A stretch of DNA of 64,000 nt from an uncultured Lachnospiraceae bacterium (GTDB taxonomy: Bacteria; Bacillota; Clostridia; Lachnospirales; Lachnospiraceae). Positions within the stretch are counted from its first letter, which is position 1. Each line of letters starts with the position of its first letter. The DNA lies in contig CAJTJY010000018.1 in assembly GCA_910576975.1 (NCBI GenBank), positions 1-64,000 on the forward strand. Reading direction: 5' to 3'. The notes under the pieces are model-generated. The model ran no database searches. It was not told where the DNA came from and saw only the letters and a list, made by a program, of their open reading frames with translations. Positions 1 through 8,236 of this stretch are shown here, in pieces. The position numbers were made by a program, and so were the translations under genes.

Positions 1-1
1 G

Positions 2-241
2 GGCGAATTTGAAGCAGCCCACAATGTAATGAGCAAACGTGGATCACCATACCTGCGAAAAGCCATTTTTCAAGCCGCCCTGGTCGCCGCCTTTAAAGAC
101 CCTGTATTAAGTGCCTATTACCAGAAGAAGAGGGCGGAAGGCAAGCATCATTTAACCTGTATCGGTGCTGTGGCGAGAAAAATGTGCAACATTATTTATG
201 CTGTTGTGAAGAATAATCAGCCTTATGTTCCAAAGGCTTAA
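2..241 (+). CDS. IS110-family transposase, C-terminal part (5' end off window)
   Basis: The open frame enters from the left edge and ends at a TAA, leaving 79 residues. It resembles the C-terminal transposase_20 (helix-hairpin-helix) part of IS110-family DEDD transposases: a KRGSPYLRKAIFQAAL stretch, then a basic YYQKKRAEGK segment and a conserved GAVARKMCNIIYAV helix. IS110 enzymes are about 400 residues, so only the last fifth is visible; whether the full gene is intact cannot be judged here. It sits beside ParA and small mobile-element ORFs on the opposite strand, fitting an IS nested in or next to an integrated element. Family assignment is from motif recognition. Confidence 0.8.
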   Translation, partial: GEFEAAHNVMSKRGSPYLRKAIFQAALVAAFKDPVLSAYYQKKRAEGKHHLTCIGAVARKMCNIIYAVVKNNQPYVPKA

Positions 242-340
242 ATCCTTTTCCCTTTCCAGCCTGCCTGACAGCAGGTCTTGTTGTCGTACTCTTTTTTCTA
301 TTAAATTTTCTTTTGATTTTTTCATTTATCTACTTGACTT

Positions 341-1120
341 TTAATAGTTGGTCTTTCCAAACTGCTCATAAGCTGCGGCTACCTTGCCGCCTTTGTCGTA
401 GGCAAAAATGCTCTTGCCCTCTGCGGTGGCTTCTACCGCACGGATGGAATGGGGTATTTGGGCATCAAAAACTTTAATCCTCTGCCCGTAGGCACTCTTT
501 ACCGTTGCGGTAATCTCTTTAGAGATATTCGTGCGTGGCATTACCATCGTCATTAAAATACCGTCAATCCGCAGATGGGGATTGATTTGCCGTTTGACCT
601 TAGAAACAGAGCGAAGCAACAGCTCTAAGCCTTTGGCAGAAAGATAGTGGGGCTGTGTCGGGATAACCACGCTGTCAGCCGCCGCAAGTGCATTGATTGT
701 CAGCATCCCCAAGCTCGGCATACAGTCAATAAGGACAGTATCGTAATTTTTTTTTACCTCATTGATGCAGGTTTTCAGCACACTTTCACGGCTTATGGCA
801 TTGATGAGCCTTACTTCCAAGCCCGACAGTTCAATGTTGGATGGGAACAGGTCAACTCCCTCGTCATGGTGCAGGATGCTTTTGGAAACATCGACGGATT
901 TATCATCAATAATATCCTGCATAATGGTTGAGAGTGTATTGGGTAAATCGTCTGGTCGGCTGTAACCGAGCGACATCGTTAAATTTGCCTGTGCATCGGC
1001 ATCAATGAGCAGAACTTTCTTACCCTGCTGTGCCAGAGTTACGCCCAGATTGACCGCCGTGGTGGTCTTTCCGACACCGCCTTTCTGGTTCGTCAGAGCG
1101 ATTACTTTGCAATTTGACAT
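341..1120 (-). CDS. parA: ParA/Soj-family partition ATPase
   Basis: A 259-residue deviant-Walker ATPase. The N-terminus carries the ParA Walker A motif KGGVGKTTTAVN (residues about 12-23), Walker A' LLIDADAQANLT, and a Walker B-like TVLIDCMPSLGML near residue 125. ParA proteins bind DNA as ATP-dependent dimers and segregate plasmids, chromosomes or integrated elements, normally with a ParB partner; none is visible in the window. The start is set at the ATG preceded by AAAGGAGG about 9 bases upstream, which excludes a 19-codon upstream extension. Its neighbours are element-like ORFs, so it probably belongs to the mobile element rather than to the chromosomal par locus. Confidence 0.85.
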   Translation of the reverse strand: MSNCKVIALTNQKGGVGKTTTAVNLGVTLAQQGKKVLLIDADAQANLTMSLGYSRPDDLPNTLSTIMQDIIDDKSVDVSKSILHHDEGVDLFPSNIELSGLEVRLINAISRESVLKTCINEVKKNYDTVLIDCMPSLGMLTINALAAADSVVIPTQPHYLSAKGLELLLRSVSKVKRQINPHLRIDGILMTMVMPRTNISKEITATVKSAYGQRIKVFDAQIPHSIRAVEATAEGKSIFAYDKGGKVAAAYEQFGKTNY

Positions 1121-1198
1121 AGGTTCGTCCTCCTTTCGCATAGATTTAGCCACTTTGTCAAGGTGGCTATGTAACAATATCAGAGAACGACAGAACGC

Positions 1199-1241
1199 AA
1201 AAAAGCCGCTTACTCTTAAAAATCAATAAGAATAAGCGGCT
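1199..1241 (-). terminator. Rho-independent terminator
   Basis: On the minus strand an AGCCGCTTA...TAAGCGGCT stem is followed by TTTTTT. It lies just after the stop of the 59-residue ORF and before parA, so the two are separate transcription units or parA is reached by read-through. Confidence 0.8.
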
Positions 1242-1253
1242 CTGTGATGTGCC

Positions 1254-1433
1254 TTAGACATATTCAATTTTCATTCTCTTGACGGGTGCGTTTACAACCT
1301 TGAATATCAGCTCGTCAACGCAGTCCGTATATCTGCCCTGCTGAATGAGCTGGTTTTTCAATTCCACAAGGCTATGTAATAAAATGCTCCGTTCATTGCT
1401 ATCCACATACAAATGGTTTTTCTTTTCTCTCAT
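1254..1433 (-). CDS. Small element-type hypothetical protein (59 aa)
   Basis: A 59-residue basic protein starting MREKKNHLYVDSNERSILL, predicted mostly helical with a short C-terminal strand-like VKRMKIEYV. Short proteins of this style are common accessory ORFs of conjugative elements in Clostridia, but I do not know its function. The ATG used here lies after an AAAAAAGG purine run; a TTG start four codons upstream is possible. It is followed directly by a strong terminator. Confidence 0.55.
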   Translation of the reverse strand: MREKKNHLYVDSNERSILLHSLVELKNQLIQQGRYTDCVDELIFKVVNAPVKRMKIEYV

Positions 1434-1503
1434 AATCAACACCAACCTTTTTTGTTTTCATTATACAGAGAAATAACAAGCCAATCAAAGGTACGATTCG
1501 GAC

Positions 1504-1543
1504 AAAAAAATAAGCGTACCACTATTTCTAATGATACGCTTAT
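1504..1543 (-). terminator. Rho-independent terminator
   Basis: Minus-strand stem GATAAGCGTA...TACGCTTAT followed by seven T. It closes the truncated element ORF ending at 1557, and by read-through also the ppdK transcript, whose own stop is at 1687. Confidence 0.75.
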
Positions 1544-1556
1544 CATATTTCATTCT

Positions 1557-1692
1557 CTAATCAAGGTCGATATAAACGGTTACGTTTGTTTCTCTCCATT
1601 GATTCTTCCTTACATACTGTCCGTTAGCCTTTCGATAAGCTGCCGCCTGCTCGAAAGATAGCGGTAATTCAAAGGAAAGAGAACTCCTACCT
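1557..1692 (-). pseudogene. C-terminal fragment of a mobile-element protein
   Basis: About 45 residues, VGRSSLSFELPLSFEQAAAY onward and ending in TNVTVYIDLD, have normal amino-acid composition but no start or ribosome binding site of their own. Upstream the same frame runs into antisense-free ppdK coding sequence, so the N-terminus is missing: it was cut at the element/chromosome junction. The style (EQAAAYRKANGQYV) recalls short conserved proteins of clostridial conjugative transposons. Identity unknown. Confidence 0.5.
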
Positions 1693-4314
1693 ACTTTGTA
1701 TAGCCGCCTGTGCCGCAGCCAACCGTGCAATCGGAACACGGAACGGAGAACAGGAAACATAATCCAGACCAATCTTATGACAGAACTCTACGGAAGAAGG
1801 ATCTCCGCCGTGCTCGCCACAGATACCGATATGAAGGCTTGGGTTCACTGGCTTTCCTAACTTGATTGCTGTCTCCATCAACTTGCCAACACCTGTCTGG
1901 TCAAGTTTTGCAAACGGATCATTTTCGAAAATCTTAGCATCGTAATATGCATCTAAGAACTTGCCTGCATCGTCACGAGAGAATCCAAACGTCATCTGCG
2001 TCAAATCATTGGTACCGAAGCAGAAGAAATCAGCTTCCTTTGCAATCTCATCAGCAGTAAGAGCAGCTCTTGGGATCTCGATCATGGTACCAACTTCATA
2101 CTCTAATTCAACGCCTGCTGCAGCGATCTCGGCATCAGCAGTCTCTACGACAACTTTCTTAACATATTTCAGCTCTTTGATGTCGCCAATCAACGGAATC
2201 ATGATTTCCGGCTTAAGCGCCCAATCAGCATGTGCTTTCTTAACATTGATTGCCGCACGGATGACAGCGCTTGTCTGCATCTTTGCAATTTCAGGATAAG
2301 TAACTGCAAGACGGCATCCACGATGTCCCATCATTGGATTGAATTCATGTAAGGAATCAATCAATGTCTTAATTTCTACTACAGATTTGCCCTGAGCGTC
2401 TGCAAGCTTCTTGATATCTTCTTCATCAGTCGGTACGAACTCATGCAGAGGCGGATCCAAGAACCGGATAGTCACTGGGTTGCCTTCCAGAGCTTCGTAT
2501 AATTTCTCGAAATCTCCCTGCTGATAAGGAAGAATCTTGTCCAATGCAGCTTCTCTCTCTTCCACGGTATCTGCGCAGATCATCTCACGGAATGCAGCAA
2601 TTCTGTCCTCTTCAAAGAACATATGCTCTGTACGGCAAAGACCAATGCCTTCTGCTCCCAATTCACGAGCTTTTTTAGCGTCAGCAGGCGTATCAGCATT
2701 GGTACGAACCTTCAAAGTCCTATACTTGTCAGCCCATGCCATAATTCTTCCGAATTCACCGGCAATCGTTGCATCAACCGTAGAAATCAAGCCATCATAA
2801 ATGTTACCTGTCGTACCATCGATAGAGATTGGATCTCCCTCATGATACTCCTTGCCTGCCAGAGTAAACCTCTTGTTCTCCTCGTCCATGGCAATATCGC
2901 CGCATCCAGATACACAGCAAGTTCCCATGCCGCGCGCAACAACTGCTGCATGGCTAGTCATACCGCCGCGAACAGTGAGGATGCCCTGAGCAGCTTTCAT
3001 GCCAGTAATATCTTCTGGAGAGGTCTCAAGACGCACAAGAACAACCTTTTCTCCTTTTTCAGCCCAAGCAACAGCGTCGTCTGCAGTAAATACAATCTTG
3101 CCGCAAGCAGCTCCTGGAGAAGCGCCAAGTCCTTTTCCTGCCGGAGTTGCAGCTTTGAGTGCCGCTGCATCAAACTGCGGGTGAAGCAATGTATCCAGGT
3201 TACGAGGATCAATCATTGCAACTGCCTCTTCTTCCGTTCTCATGCCCTCATCCACCAGATCGCAGGCAATCTTAAGAGCAGCCTGGGCAGTTCTCTTGCC
3301 ATTACGAGTCTGCAACATATAAAGCTTCTCATTTTCAACCGTAAACTCCATATCCTGCATATCTCTGTAGTGATTCTCGAGCGTTGCGCATACTTCTGTA
3401 AACTGTTTATATGCCTCTGGGAATTTCTCTTCCATCTGAGCGATCGGCATCGGCGTACGCACGCCTGCAACCACATCCTCGCCCTGTGCATTGGTAAGGA
3501 ACTCTCCCATCAGCTTCTTCTCTCCAGTTGCCGGGTCACGGGTAAATGCAACGCCAGTACCACAGTCGTCACCCATATTGCCGAACGCCATACTCTGTAC
3601 GTTTACTGCAGTACCCCAGGAATATGGAATATCATTGTCACGGCGGTATACATTCGCACGTGGGTTGTCCCAAGAACGGAATACAGCTTTCACCGCGCCC
3701 ATTAACTGCTCCTTAGGATCATCTGGGAAGTCACTGCCGATTTTCTCTTTGTATTCAGCCTTAAACTGAGAAGCAAGCTCTTTCAAATCTTCTGCTGTAA
3801 GATCTACGTCCTGAGTCACCCCTCTGTCAGCTTTCATCTTGTCAATCAGCTCTTCGAAATATTTCTTGCCAACTTCCATAACTACGTCAGAATACATCTG
3901 GATAAATCTTCTGTAGCAGTCCCAAGCCCAGCGAGGATTATTGGACTTCTCAGCAATTACATTTACAACAGTCTCATTCAGTCCCAGGTTCAAAATGGTG
4001 TCCATCATACCAGGCATGGAAGCTCTTGCGCCAGAACGAACGGAAACCAAAAGCGGATTCTCAGTATCGCCGAATTTCTTACCTGTAATCTCTTCCATCT
4101 TGCCAATGTACTCATTAATTTGACCCTGGATCTCCTCGTTGATCTGACGTCCATCCTCATAATACTGTGTACAAGCTTCCGTCGTGATTGTGAAACCCTG
4201 TGGCACTGGAAGGCCTAAGCTAGTCATTTCAGCAAGATTCGCGCCTTTTCCACCAAGAAGCTCACGCATGCTTGCATTTCCCTCTTTGAAGAGGTAAACC
4301 CATTTGTTTGCCAT
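1687..4314 (-). CDS. ppdK: Pyruvate, phosphate dikinase
   Basis: An 875-residue, full-length PPDK that interconverts pyruvate + ATP + Pi and PEP + AMP + PPi, used glycolytically by many anaerobes. The N-terminal ATP-grasp domain has the GGKGANLAEM loop and VRSGARASMPGM; the central swivelling domain has the phosphohistidine motif GGMTSHAAVVARGMG (about residue 455); the C-terminal PEP/pyruvate barrel has FLDPPLHEF, FGTNDLTQM and GICGEHGGDP with the catalytic Cys. An AGGAGG lies before the ATG. The last codons (AAIQSR) sit at the junction with the integrated element, which probably supplies the stop codon. The leader is long and structured (see 4374-4419). Confidence 0.97.
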   Translation of the reverse strand: MANKWVYLFKEGNASMRELLGGKGANLAEMTSLGLPVPQGFTITTEACTQYYEDGRQINEEIQGQINEYIGKMEEITGKKFGDTENPLLVSVRSGARASMPGMMDTILNLGLNETVVNVIAEKSNNPRWAWDCYRRFIQMYSDVVMEVGKKYFEELIDKMKADRGVTQDVDLTAEDLKELASQFKAEYKEKIGSDFPDDPKEQLMGAVKAVFRSWDNPRANVYRRDNDIPYSWGTAVNVQSMAFGNMGDDCGTGVAFTRDPATGEKKLMGEFLTNAQGEDVVAGVRTPMPIAQMEEKFPEAYKQFTEVCATLENHYRDMQDMEFTVENEKLYMLQTRNGKRTAQAALKIACDLVDEGMRTEEEAVAMIDPRNLDTLLHPQFDAAALKAATPAGKGLGASPGAACGKIVFTADDAVAWAEKGEKVVLVRLETSPEDITGMKAAQGILTVRGGMTSHAAVVARGMGTCCVSGCGDIAMDEENKRFTLAGKEYHEGDPISIDGTTGNIYDGLISTVDATIAGEFGRIMAWADKYRTLKVRTNADTPADAKKARELGAEGIGLCRTEHMFFEEDRIAAFREMICADTVEEREAALDKILPYQQGDFEKLYEALEGNPVTIRFLDPPLHEFVPTDEEDIKKLADAQGKSVVEIKTLIDSLHEFNPMMGHRGCRLAVTYPEIAKMQTSAVIRAAINVKKAHADWALKPEIMIPLIGDIKELKYVKKVVVETADAEIAAAGVELEYEVGTMIEIPRAALTADEIAKEADFFCFGTNDLTQMTFGFSRDDAGKFLDAYYDAKIFENDPFAKLDQTGVGKLMETAIKLGKPVNPSLHIGICGEHGGDPSSVEFCHKIGLDYVSCSPFRVPIARLAAAQAAIQSR

Positions 4315-4373
4315 TTGAAAATTCCTCCTACATACTTATAGTAATTATTATGTGATTCATCCGTGTTCTGACA

Positions 4374-4419
4374 ATCACTTATCCATTCACAGGGAAAAGC
4401 CTGTCCATGGATAAGTGAT
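4374..4419 (-). promoter_or_regulatory. Strong hairpin in the ppdK leader
   Basis: A 13-bp perfect stem ATCACTTATCCAT/ATGGATAAGTGAT encloses a second ACAGG/CCTGT stem with an A/T-rich loop. It lies within the roughly 180-nt leader between the ppdK promoter and the ATG. No T-run follows on the minus strand, so it is not a simple terminator; it may be an RNA stabiliser, an operator or part of a structured leader. Confidence 0.6.
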
Positions 4420-4504
4420 TGATGTTCCAGTGTACGCTACACCAGACGGCGGATTCTCACAAATTAGCACTTGCATGCACCCTGCTTTAAAAGTACATAT
4501 AAAT

Positions 4505-4532
4505 ATTGTAACATACTTTTTTCGATTAGCAA
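4505..4532 (-). promoter_or_regulatory. Probable ppdK promoter
   Basis: Minus-strand TTGCTA (4527-4532), 16-base spacer, TACAAT (4505-4510). The position implies a leader of about 180 nt before the ppdK start at 4314. Confidence 0.55.
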
Positions 4533-4564
4533 CATTTTTTTCTTGATTCTGGACACTTTTTTCC

Positions 4565-4601
4565 AAAAACAGGCATTTGGAAGATACTCCAAATGCCTGT
4601 T
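4565..4601 (-). terminator. glyS terminator
   Basis: Minus-strand ACAGGCATTTGGA/TCCAAATGCCTGT perfect stem with a six-base loop, followed by TTTTTGG, directly after the glyS stop. Confidence 0.9.
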
Positions 4602-4605
4602 CCCA

Positions 4606-6003
4606 TTAAAAATCAAACTTCTCAGCAAAGTATGCGTCTAAGTCCTCAATTTTAATCCTTTCCTGTTCCATCGAATCACGGTCACGCACAGTTACAGCGC
4701 CATCGTTTTCCGACTCAAAATCATATGTAACGCAGAAAGGCGTCCCAATCTCGTCCTGTCTCCGGTAACGCTTTCCAATATTCCCCCTGTCGTCAAATTC
4801 GCAGTTAAATTTCTTAGACAACTGAGCATAGATCTTTTCCGCGCCTTCATTTAATTTCTTAGAAAGAGGCAGCACGCCAATTTTCACCGGAGCCAATGCC
4901 GGATGGAAATGAAGCACCGTCCTCATATCCGGCTTTTCTTCCGTTCCAAGATTTTCCTCATCATAAGCTGCACACAAGAACGCCAGAACCACCCGGTCTG
5001 CGCCCAGGGAGGGTTCAATGACATAAGGAATATACTTCTCTTTCTTTTCATCGTCAAAATAACTCATATCCTGTCCAGAGGTATTCTGATGCTGGGTCAG
5101 GTCATAGTCGGTGCGATCGGCAATGCCCCACAATTCGCCCCATCCAAACGGAAACAGGAATTCAAAATCCGTGGTGGCCTTGCTGTAAAAAGCAAGCTCT
5201 GCCGGATCATGGTCTCGCAATCGCAATTCTTCTTCTTTCATGCCAAGCGACAACAGCCAGTCACGGCAGAATCCTCTCCAATATTGGAACCACTCCAGAT
5301 CCGTGCCAGGCTCACAGAAGAATTCCAGCTCCATCTGCTCAAATTCCCGGGTACGGAATGTAAAGTTTCCGGGAGTGATCTCATTTCGGAAAGATTTCCC
5401 GATTTGGCAGATCCCAAAAGGAATCTTCTTTCTGGAAGTTCTCTGGACATTCTTAAAGTTCACAAAAATGCCCTGCGCCGTCTCCGGTCTTAAGTACACC
5501 GTATTTTTGGCGTCCTCTGTAACGCCTTGGAACGTTTTAAACATCAAGTTAAACTGACGGATATCTGTAAAATTATGTTTCCCGCAAGTAGGGCAGGGAA
5601 TCTGGTTGCTCTCTATAAATTTCACCATCTCTTCCTGGCTCCATCCATCGACGGAAGATTCCAACGCAATCCCCTTTTCTTCTGCAAAATCTTCGATGAT
5701 CTTGTCAGCGCGGAAACGTTCATGACACTCCTTGCAGTCCATCAAAGGATCTGAAAATCCGCCAAGGTGCCCAGAGGCAACCCATGTTTGAGGATTCATC
5801 AAAATCGCACAATCCACGCCTACGTTATGGGGATTTTCCATGACAAACTTCTGCCACCATGCCTTTTTGACATTATTTTTCAACTCCACGCCAAGATTTC
5901 CATAATCCCAGGTATTGGCAAGACCGCCATATATTTCCGACCCCGGATACACGAAGCCTCTGGCCTTAGCCAATGCCACGATTTTTTCCATCGTTTTTTC
6001 CAT
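4606..6003 (-). CDS. glyS: Glycine--tRNA ligase (class II, single chain)
   Basis: A 465-residue dimeric-type glycyl-tRNA synthetase. Class II motifs are visible: motif 2 [21 protein letters not shown], and motif 3 around [15 protein letters not shown]; the N-terminus [22 protein letters not shown] is typical, and Cys pairs (CKEC, CPTC) mark the zinc insertion. The C-terminus carries the anticodon-binding domain ([15 protein letters not shown]). The start is taken at the ATG preceded by GGAGGAAATC, excluding a 20-codon extension. No T-box leader fits upstream: the lipoprotein gene ends only about 110 bases before the start. Confidence 0.96.
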   Translation of the reverse strand: MEKTMEKIVALAKARGFVYPGSEIYGGLANTWDYGNLGVELKNNVKKAWWQKFVMENPHNVGVDCAILMNPQTWVASGHLGGFSDPLMDCKECHERFRADKIIEDFAEEKGIALESSVDGWSQEEMVKFIESNQIPCPTCGKHNFTDIRQFNLMFKTFQGVTEDAKNTVYLRPETAQGIFVNFKNVQRTSRKKIPFGICQIGKSFRNEITPGNFTFRTREFEQMELEFFCEPGTDLEWFQYWRGFCRDWLLSLGMKEEELRLRDHDPAELAFYSKATTDFEFLFPFGWGELWGIADRTDYDLTQHQNTSGQDMSYFDDEKKEKYIPYVIEPSLGADRVVLAFLCAAYDEENLGTEEKPDMRTVLHFHPALAPVKIGVLPLSKKLNEGAEKIYAQLSKKFNCEFDDRGNIGKRYRRQDEIGTPFCVTYDFESENDGAVTVRDRDSMEQERIKIEDLDAYFAEKFDF

Positions 6004-6111
6004 GATTTCCTCCATTCTGTGCACTTTATAGCACAAACAGGTAGTTCGTGAAACAATTAACAAATTCTTTCACTCTTTTACCTCTTTCTTTTTCCTAAAA
6101 ACAATACCCTC

Positions 6112-6732
6112 TTACTTATAAACGATATAGACCAAAGACAACTCTTCCCCGTCCCCCGCTTCCTCTGGAACTTGAACGGTTACTGTGTCTTTCCCTTTCA
6201 ATGATGTATAATCCGAAGACATATATTGCACGGAACCGTCTACCTTGACTTCCACTTTCTCGCTTAAAACGACCACCTTATAATCTGTATCTACCACTTC
6301 GGTATTCTCGACACTTCCAGCCGCTTTCCCATCCTTTATCTTTGTAAAATCTGTATCAAAGGTAAATCCTGCTGCCAATGCCTGCGGAACAGTGCCAGAA
6401 AACAGCGTCACTTCATTAAATTCCTGATAATCCTCATAGCCAGCATACTTCATATAAAGTTTTGCCGTCCCTTCCTCCACTGAGAACTTATCAATGGTCA
6501 CGCTGTTCTTTCCATGCTCCTCTTGATACTCTTGTACTCTCTCCTCTGCAAATGCTTTCAGCTCTTCTTCATCATAGTAATCTTTGTCAAAATCCGCAAT
6601 AGCCGCTCCAATAATGGAGCCTTTCTTCTGTATATATACAGTATCACGGTCTGCTTCCAAAGATTTTCCGCATGCGCTGAATAATCCGGTCATCAACAGA
6701 CAAACCAGACTGATGGAAATTATTCTTCTCAT
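6112..6732 (-). CDS. Putative lipoprotein
   Basis: A 206-residue exported protein with a short basic N-terminus (MRRI), a hydrophobic segment and a lipobox LFSAC with Cys21 as the predicted lipidation site. The mature part is acidic, with a helical stretch near residues 55-75 and a beta-rich C-terminal half ending in LSLVYIVYK. I do not recognise a family and no catalytic motif is visible. It lies upstream of glyS in the same direction with about 110 bases between, so co-transcription is possible but not shown. An AGGAGG-like site precedes the ATG. Confidence 0.75.
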   Translation of the reverse strand: MRRIISISLVCLLMTGLFSACGKSLEADRDTVYIQKKGSIIGAAIADFDKDYYDEEELKAFAEERVQEYQEEHGKNSVTIDKFSVEEGTAKLYMKYAGYEDYQEFNEVTLFSGTVPQALAAGFTFDTDFTKIKDGKAAGSVENTEVVDTDYKVVVLSEKVEVKVDGSVQYMSSDYTSLKGKDTVTVQVPEEAGDGEELSLVYIVYK

Positions 6733-6851
6733 AAATCAACCTCCTAAGTCTTAACGTGAATCTCAAATATTATAACCTTTTCGGTGATTTATTGCAACTG
6801 CTGATTTTCTTTGAGTTTCCCCATTTTTTATAACAGCCGGCTTTATAGTGC

Positions 6852-7124
6852 TAAAAGGTCTTGCATAAAAAGCGTCTGAAAAGCTAGGTTTCCAGAATGC
6901 TTTTATGTGCAAAGCAGGGCTATCGCACTAACATATTCGCTTGTTCAATAGGCTTACATTGCAAAGCAATACAAACAAAATGCACATAAACATTTTGGGG
7001 GTGTCGCACTAAGATATTTACTTGGTCAAAAGGTTTCCATTGCAAAGCAATGCAAATAAAATGGGGGTGTCGCATCAGCAGCAAGATCTTTTGAACAAGC
7101 CAATATCTTAGTGCGACACCCCTC
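6852..7124. repeat. Composite palindromic repeat element (copy A)
   Basis: This fills most of the 424-base gap between recO and the lipoprotein gene, which otherwise holds no gene. Arms at about 6997-7035 and 7083-7123 are complementary (GGGGTGTCGCACTAAGATAT and its reverse complement). A further degenerate arm (TCGCACTAACATATTCGCTT, from 6922) and an AAAAGGTCTTGC half at 6853 show that two units are overlapped or nested. Internal CATTGCAAAGCAATGC mini-hairpins recur in the copies at 12.1 and 29.2 kb. Confidence 0.8.
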
Positions 7125-7156
7125 TTTCGGTACTATGAATTGCAAAATGAGGAAAC

Positions 7157-7933
7157 TCAAATGAGTTTCTCATTGGCAAACAACCTTTCAAATCCTTGGT
7201 TTTCTTCCAGCACCTGCAGCGAATGAAACTTCCTGTCTATGTAAAATTTCATGTAATCATTCATAACCCATTCTAACTTTTCCAAAACCTCGAGTGAAAC
7301 TGTAAACGTATACAATTTTTCAATGCGTGAAGTGAGAATGTATTGCAGGGTATACAAGGTGGAGCCGTCGAGCTCGCTGACATGCTTTTTTGTGCCACAA
7401 TCTTTGCAGAGCGTTCCCCCTCTGTCCACCTGAAAATAAGAAAGCTGTTCTTCTTTGCCACAATTCAGGCAAGAAAACACATTGGGAGCTTCCCCGTTCT
7501 CTGCCATGGCTCTCAGCTCAAAGATCCTGCGCACCAGCCGATTCGGCAGGCTTTGATTCTCCAAAGCCCGCAACGACTGGTACAAAAGCTTCAGCATCGG
7601 CGTCTCGTCCATATTTTCCCTAGCGTAATAGTCTGCCAGCTCCAGAAAATAAAATCCATAATAAGCTCCGTCCAAATCTCTCGCAAGATCTCGAAAATAA
7701 TTGGAAATATCAGCTTTAACGACCGTATAGGAATTTTTTCCCTCAAAAGCTTCAAACTGCCCAAATGCAAAAGGATTACTCGCCGCCATCACCTGGCTGC
7801 CTGGACGTCTCGCTCCCCGGGCAAAAGCTGACATTTTTCCCCGTTCCCTGGTCAGAATTACAATCCGCTTGTCATATTCCCCCACCGGGGCTGCTGATAA
7901 CACCATGCCCGTCAGCACTATGGTCTGCCCCAT
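7157..7933 (-). CDS. recO: DNA repair protein RecO
   Basis: A 258-residue RecO, which loads RecA on SSB-coated DNA and anneals strands in the RecFOR pathway. The N-terminal OB fold has LTGMVLSAAPVGEYDKRI and ERGKMSAFARGARRPGS; the central helical domain carries a zinc site CLNCG...CKDCG (residues about 155-180). It lies downstream of era and a yqzL-like gene in the order conserved in Firmicutes, and its start overlaps the end of the yqzL-like frame by about 60 bases, suggesting translational coupling. Confidence 0.95.
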   Translation of the reverse strand: MGQTIVLTGMVLSAAPVGEYDKRIVILTRERGKMSAFARGARRPGSQVMAASNPFAFGQFEAFEGKNSYTVVKADISNYFRDLARDLDGAYYGFYFLELADYYARENMDETPMLKLLYQSLRALENQSLPNRLVRRIFELRAMAENGEAPNVFSCLNCGKEEQLSYFQVDRGGTLCKDCGTKKHVSELDGSTLYTLQYILTSRIEKLYTFTVSLEVLEKLEWVMNDYMKFYIDRKFHSLQVLEENQGFERLFANEKLI

Positions 7934-8087
7934 ATCCGTTCACACTCCTGTCCAATCCATTGCTGCCGGCAAGCATGCTGGCAGAGGCGTCTCTATATGC
8001 GCTCTCTGCCTCCTGACGGCTCTTGTAGCTTAAATAATCCTCAATGCTTCCGGTACTTGAAAATTTTATCCATTCCTGCTCTATCAT
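7872..8087 (-). CDS. YqzL-like small protein overlapping recO
   Basis: A 71-residue frame whose first 25 residues (WIKFSSTGSIEDYLSYK) match the YqzL-like pattern W-x-x-F-x-x-T-G-x-I-x-x-Y-L. Bacillus carries yqzL between era and recO, the same slot as here. The second half (SNGLDRSVNGYGADHSADGH) is low-complexity and overlaps recO by about 60 bases, unusually long for this family, which is usually near 45-50 residues. Real gene likely; the tail may be a drifted stop. Confidence 0.65.
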   Translation of the reverse strand: MIEQEWIKFSSTGSIEDYLSYKSRQEAESAYRDASASMLAGSNGLDRSVNGYGADHSADGHGVISSPGGGI

Positions 8088-8236
8088 TGCGGCATCCCCC
8101 TGTTCTTCTGTTTATCTGCTGTACTTTTCCATCGGAAAACTTTAGCCAGCGTTATCTCTATATCTTAGGGTTTCCTGTCCGCATATGCTTATACTATCAA
8201 AATCTGGCAGAACTGTTTCTGCTTTCCATCCTTATC

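Larger units (their letters stand above)
2..1692. mobile_element. Right-hand end of an integrated mobile element abutting ppdK
   Basis: This block holds an IS110 transposase end, a ParA partition ATPase, a 59-residue element-type ORF and a truncated element ORF, each followed by or near its own terminator. The block stops exactly where the 3' end of ppdK begins, and the truncated ORF at 1557-1692 continues in frame into ppdK sequence on the same strand. ParA plus short accessory ORFs of this style are common on integrative and conjugative elements of Clostridia. The other end lies outside the window, so size, type and integrase are unknown. Confidence 0.6.

Noticed and set aside
2623..3705. 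360-codon plus-strand frame opposite ppdK
   Set aside because: It is the antisense shadow of a conserved gene; Cys/His/Ser-rich composition and no ribosome binding site.
6003..6112. Glycine T-box leader for glyS
   Set aside because: There are only about 110 bases between the lipoprotein stop and the glyS start, too few for a T-box, and no T-box sequence (TGG) or terminator is visible.
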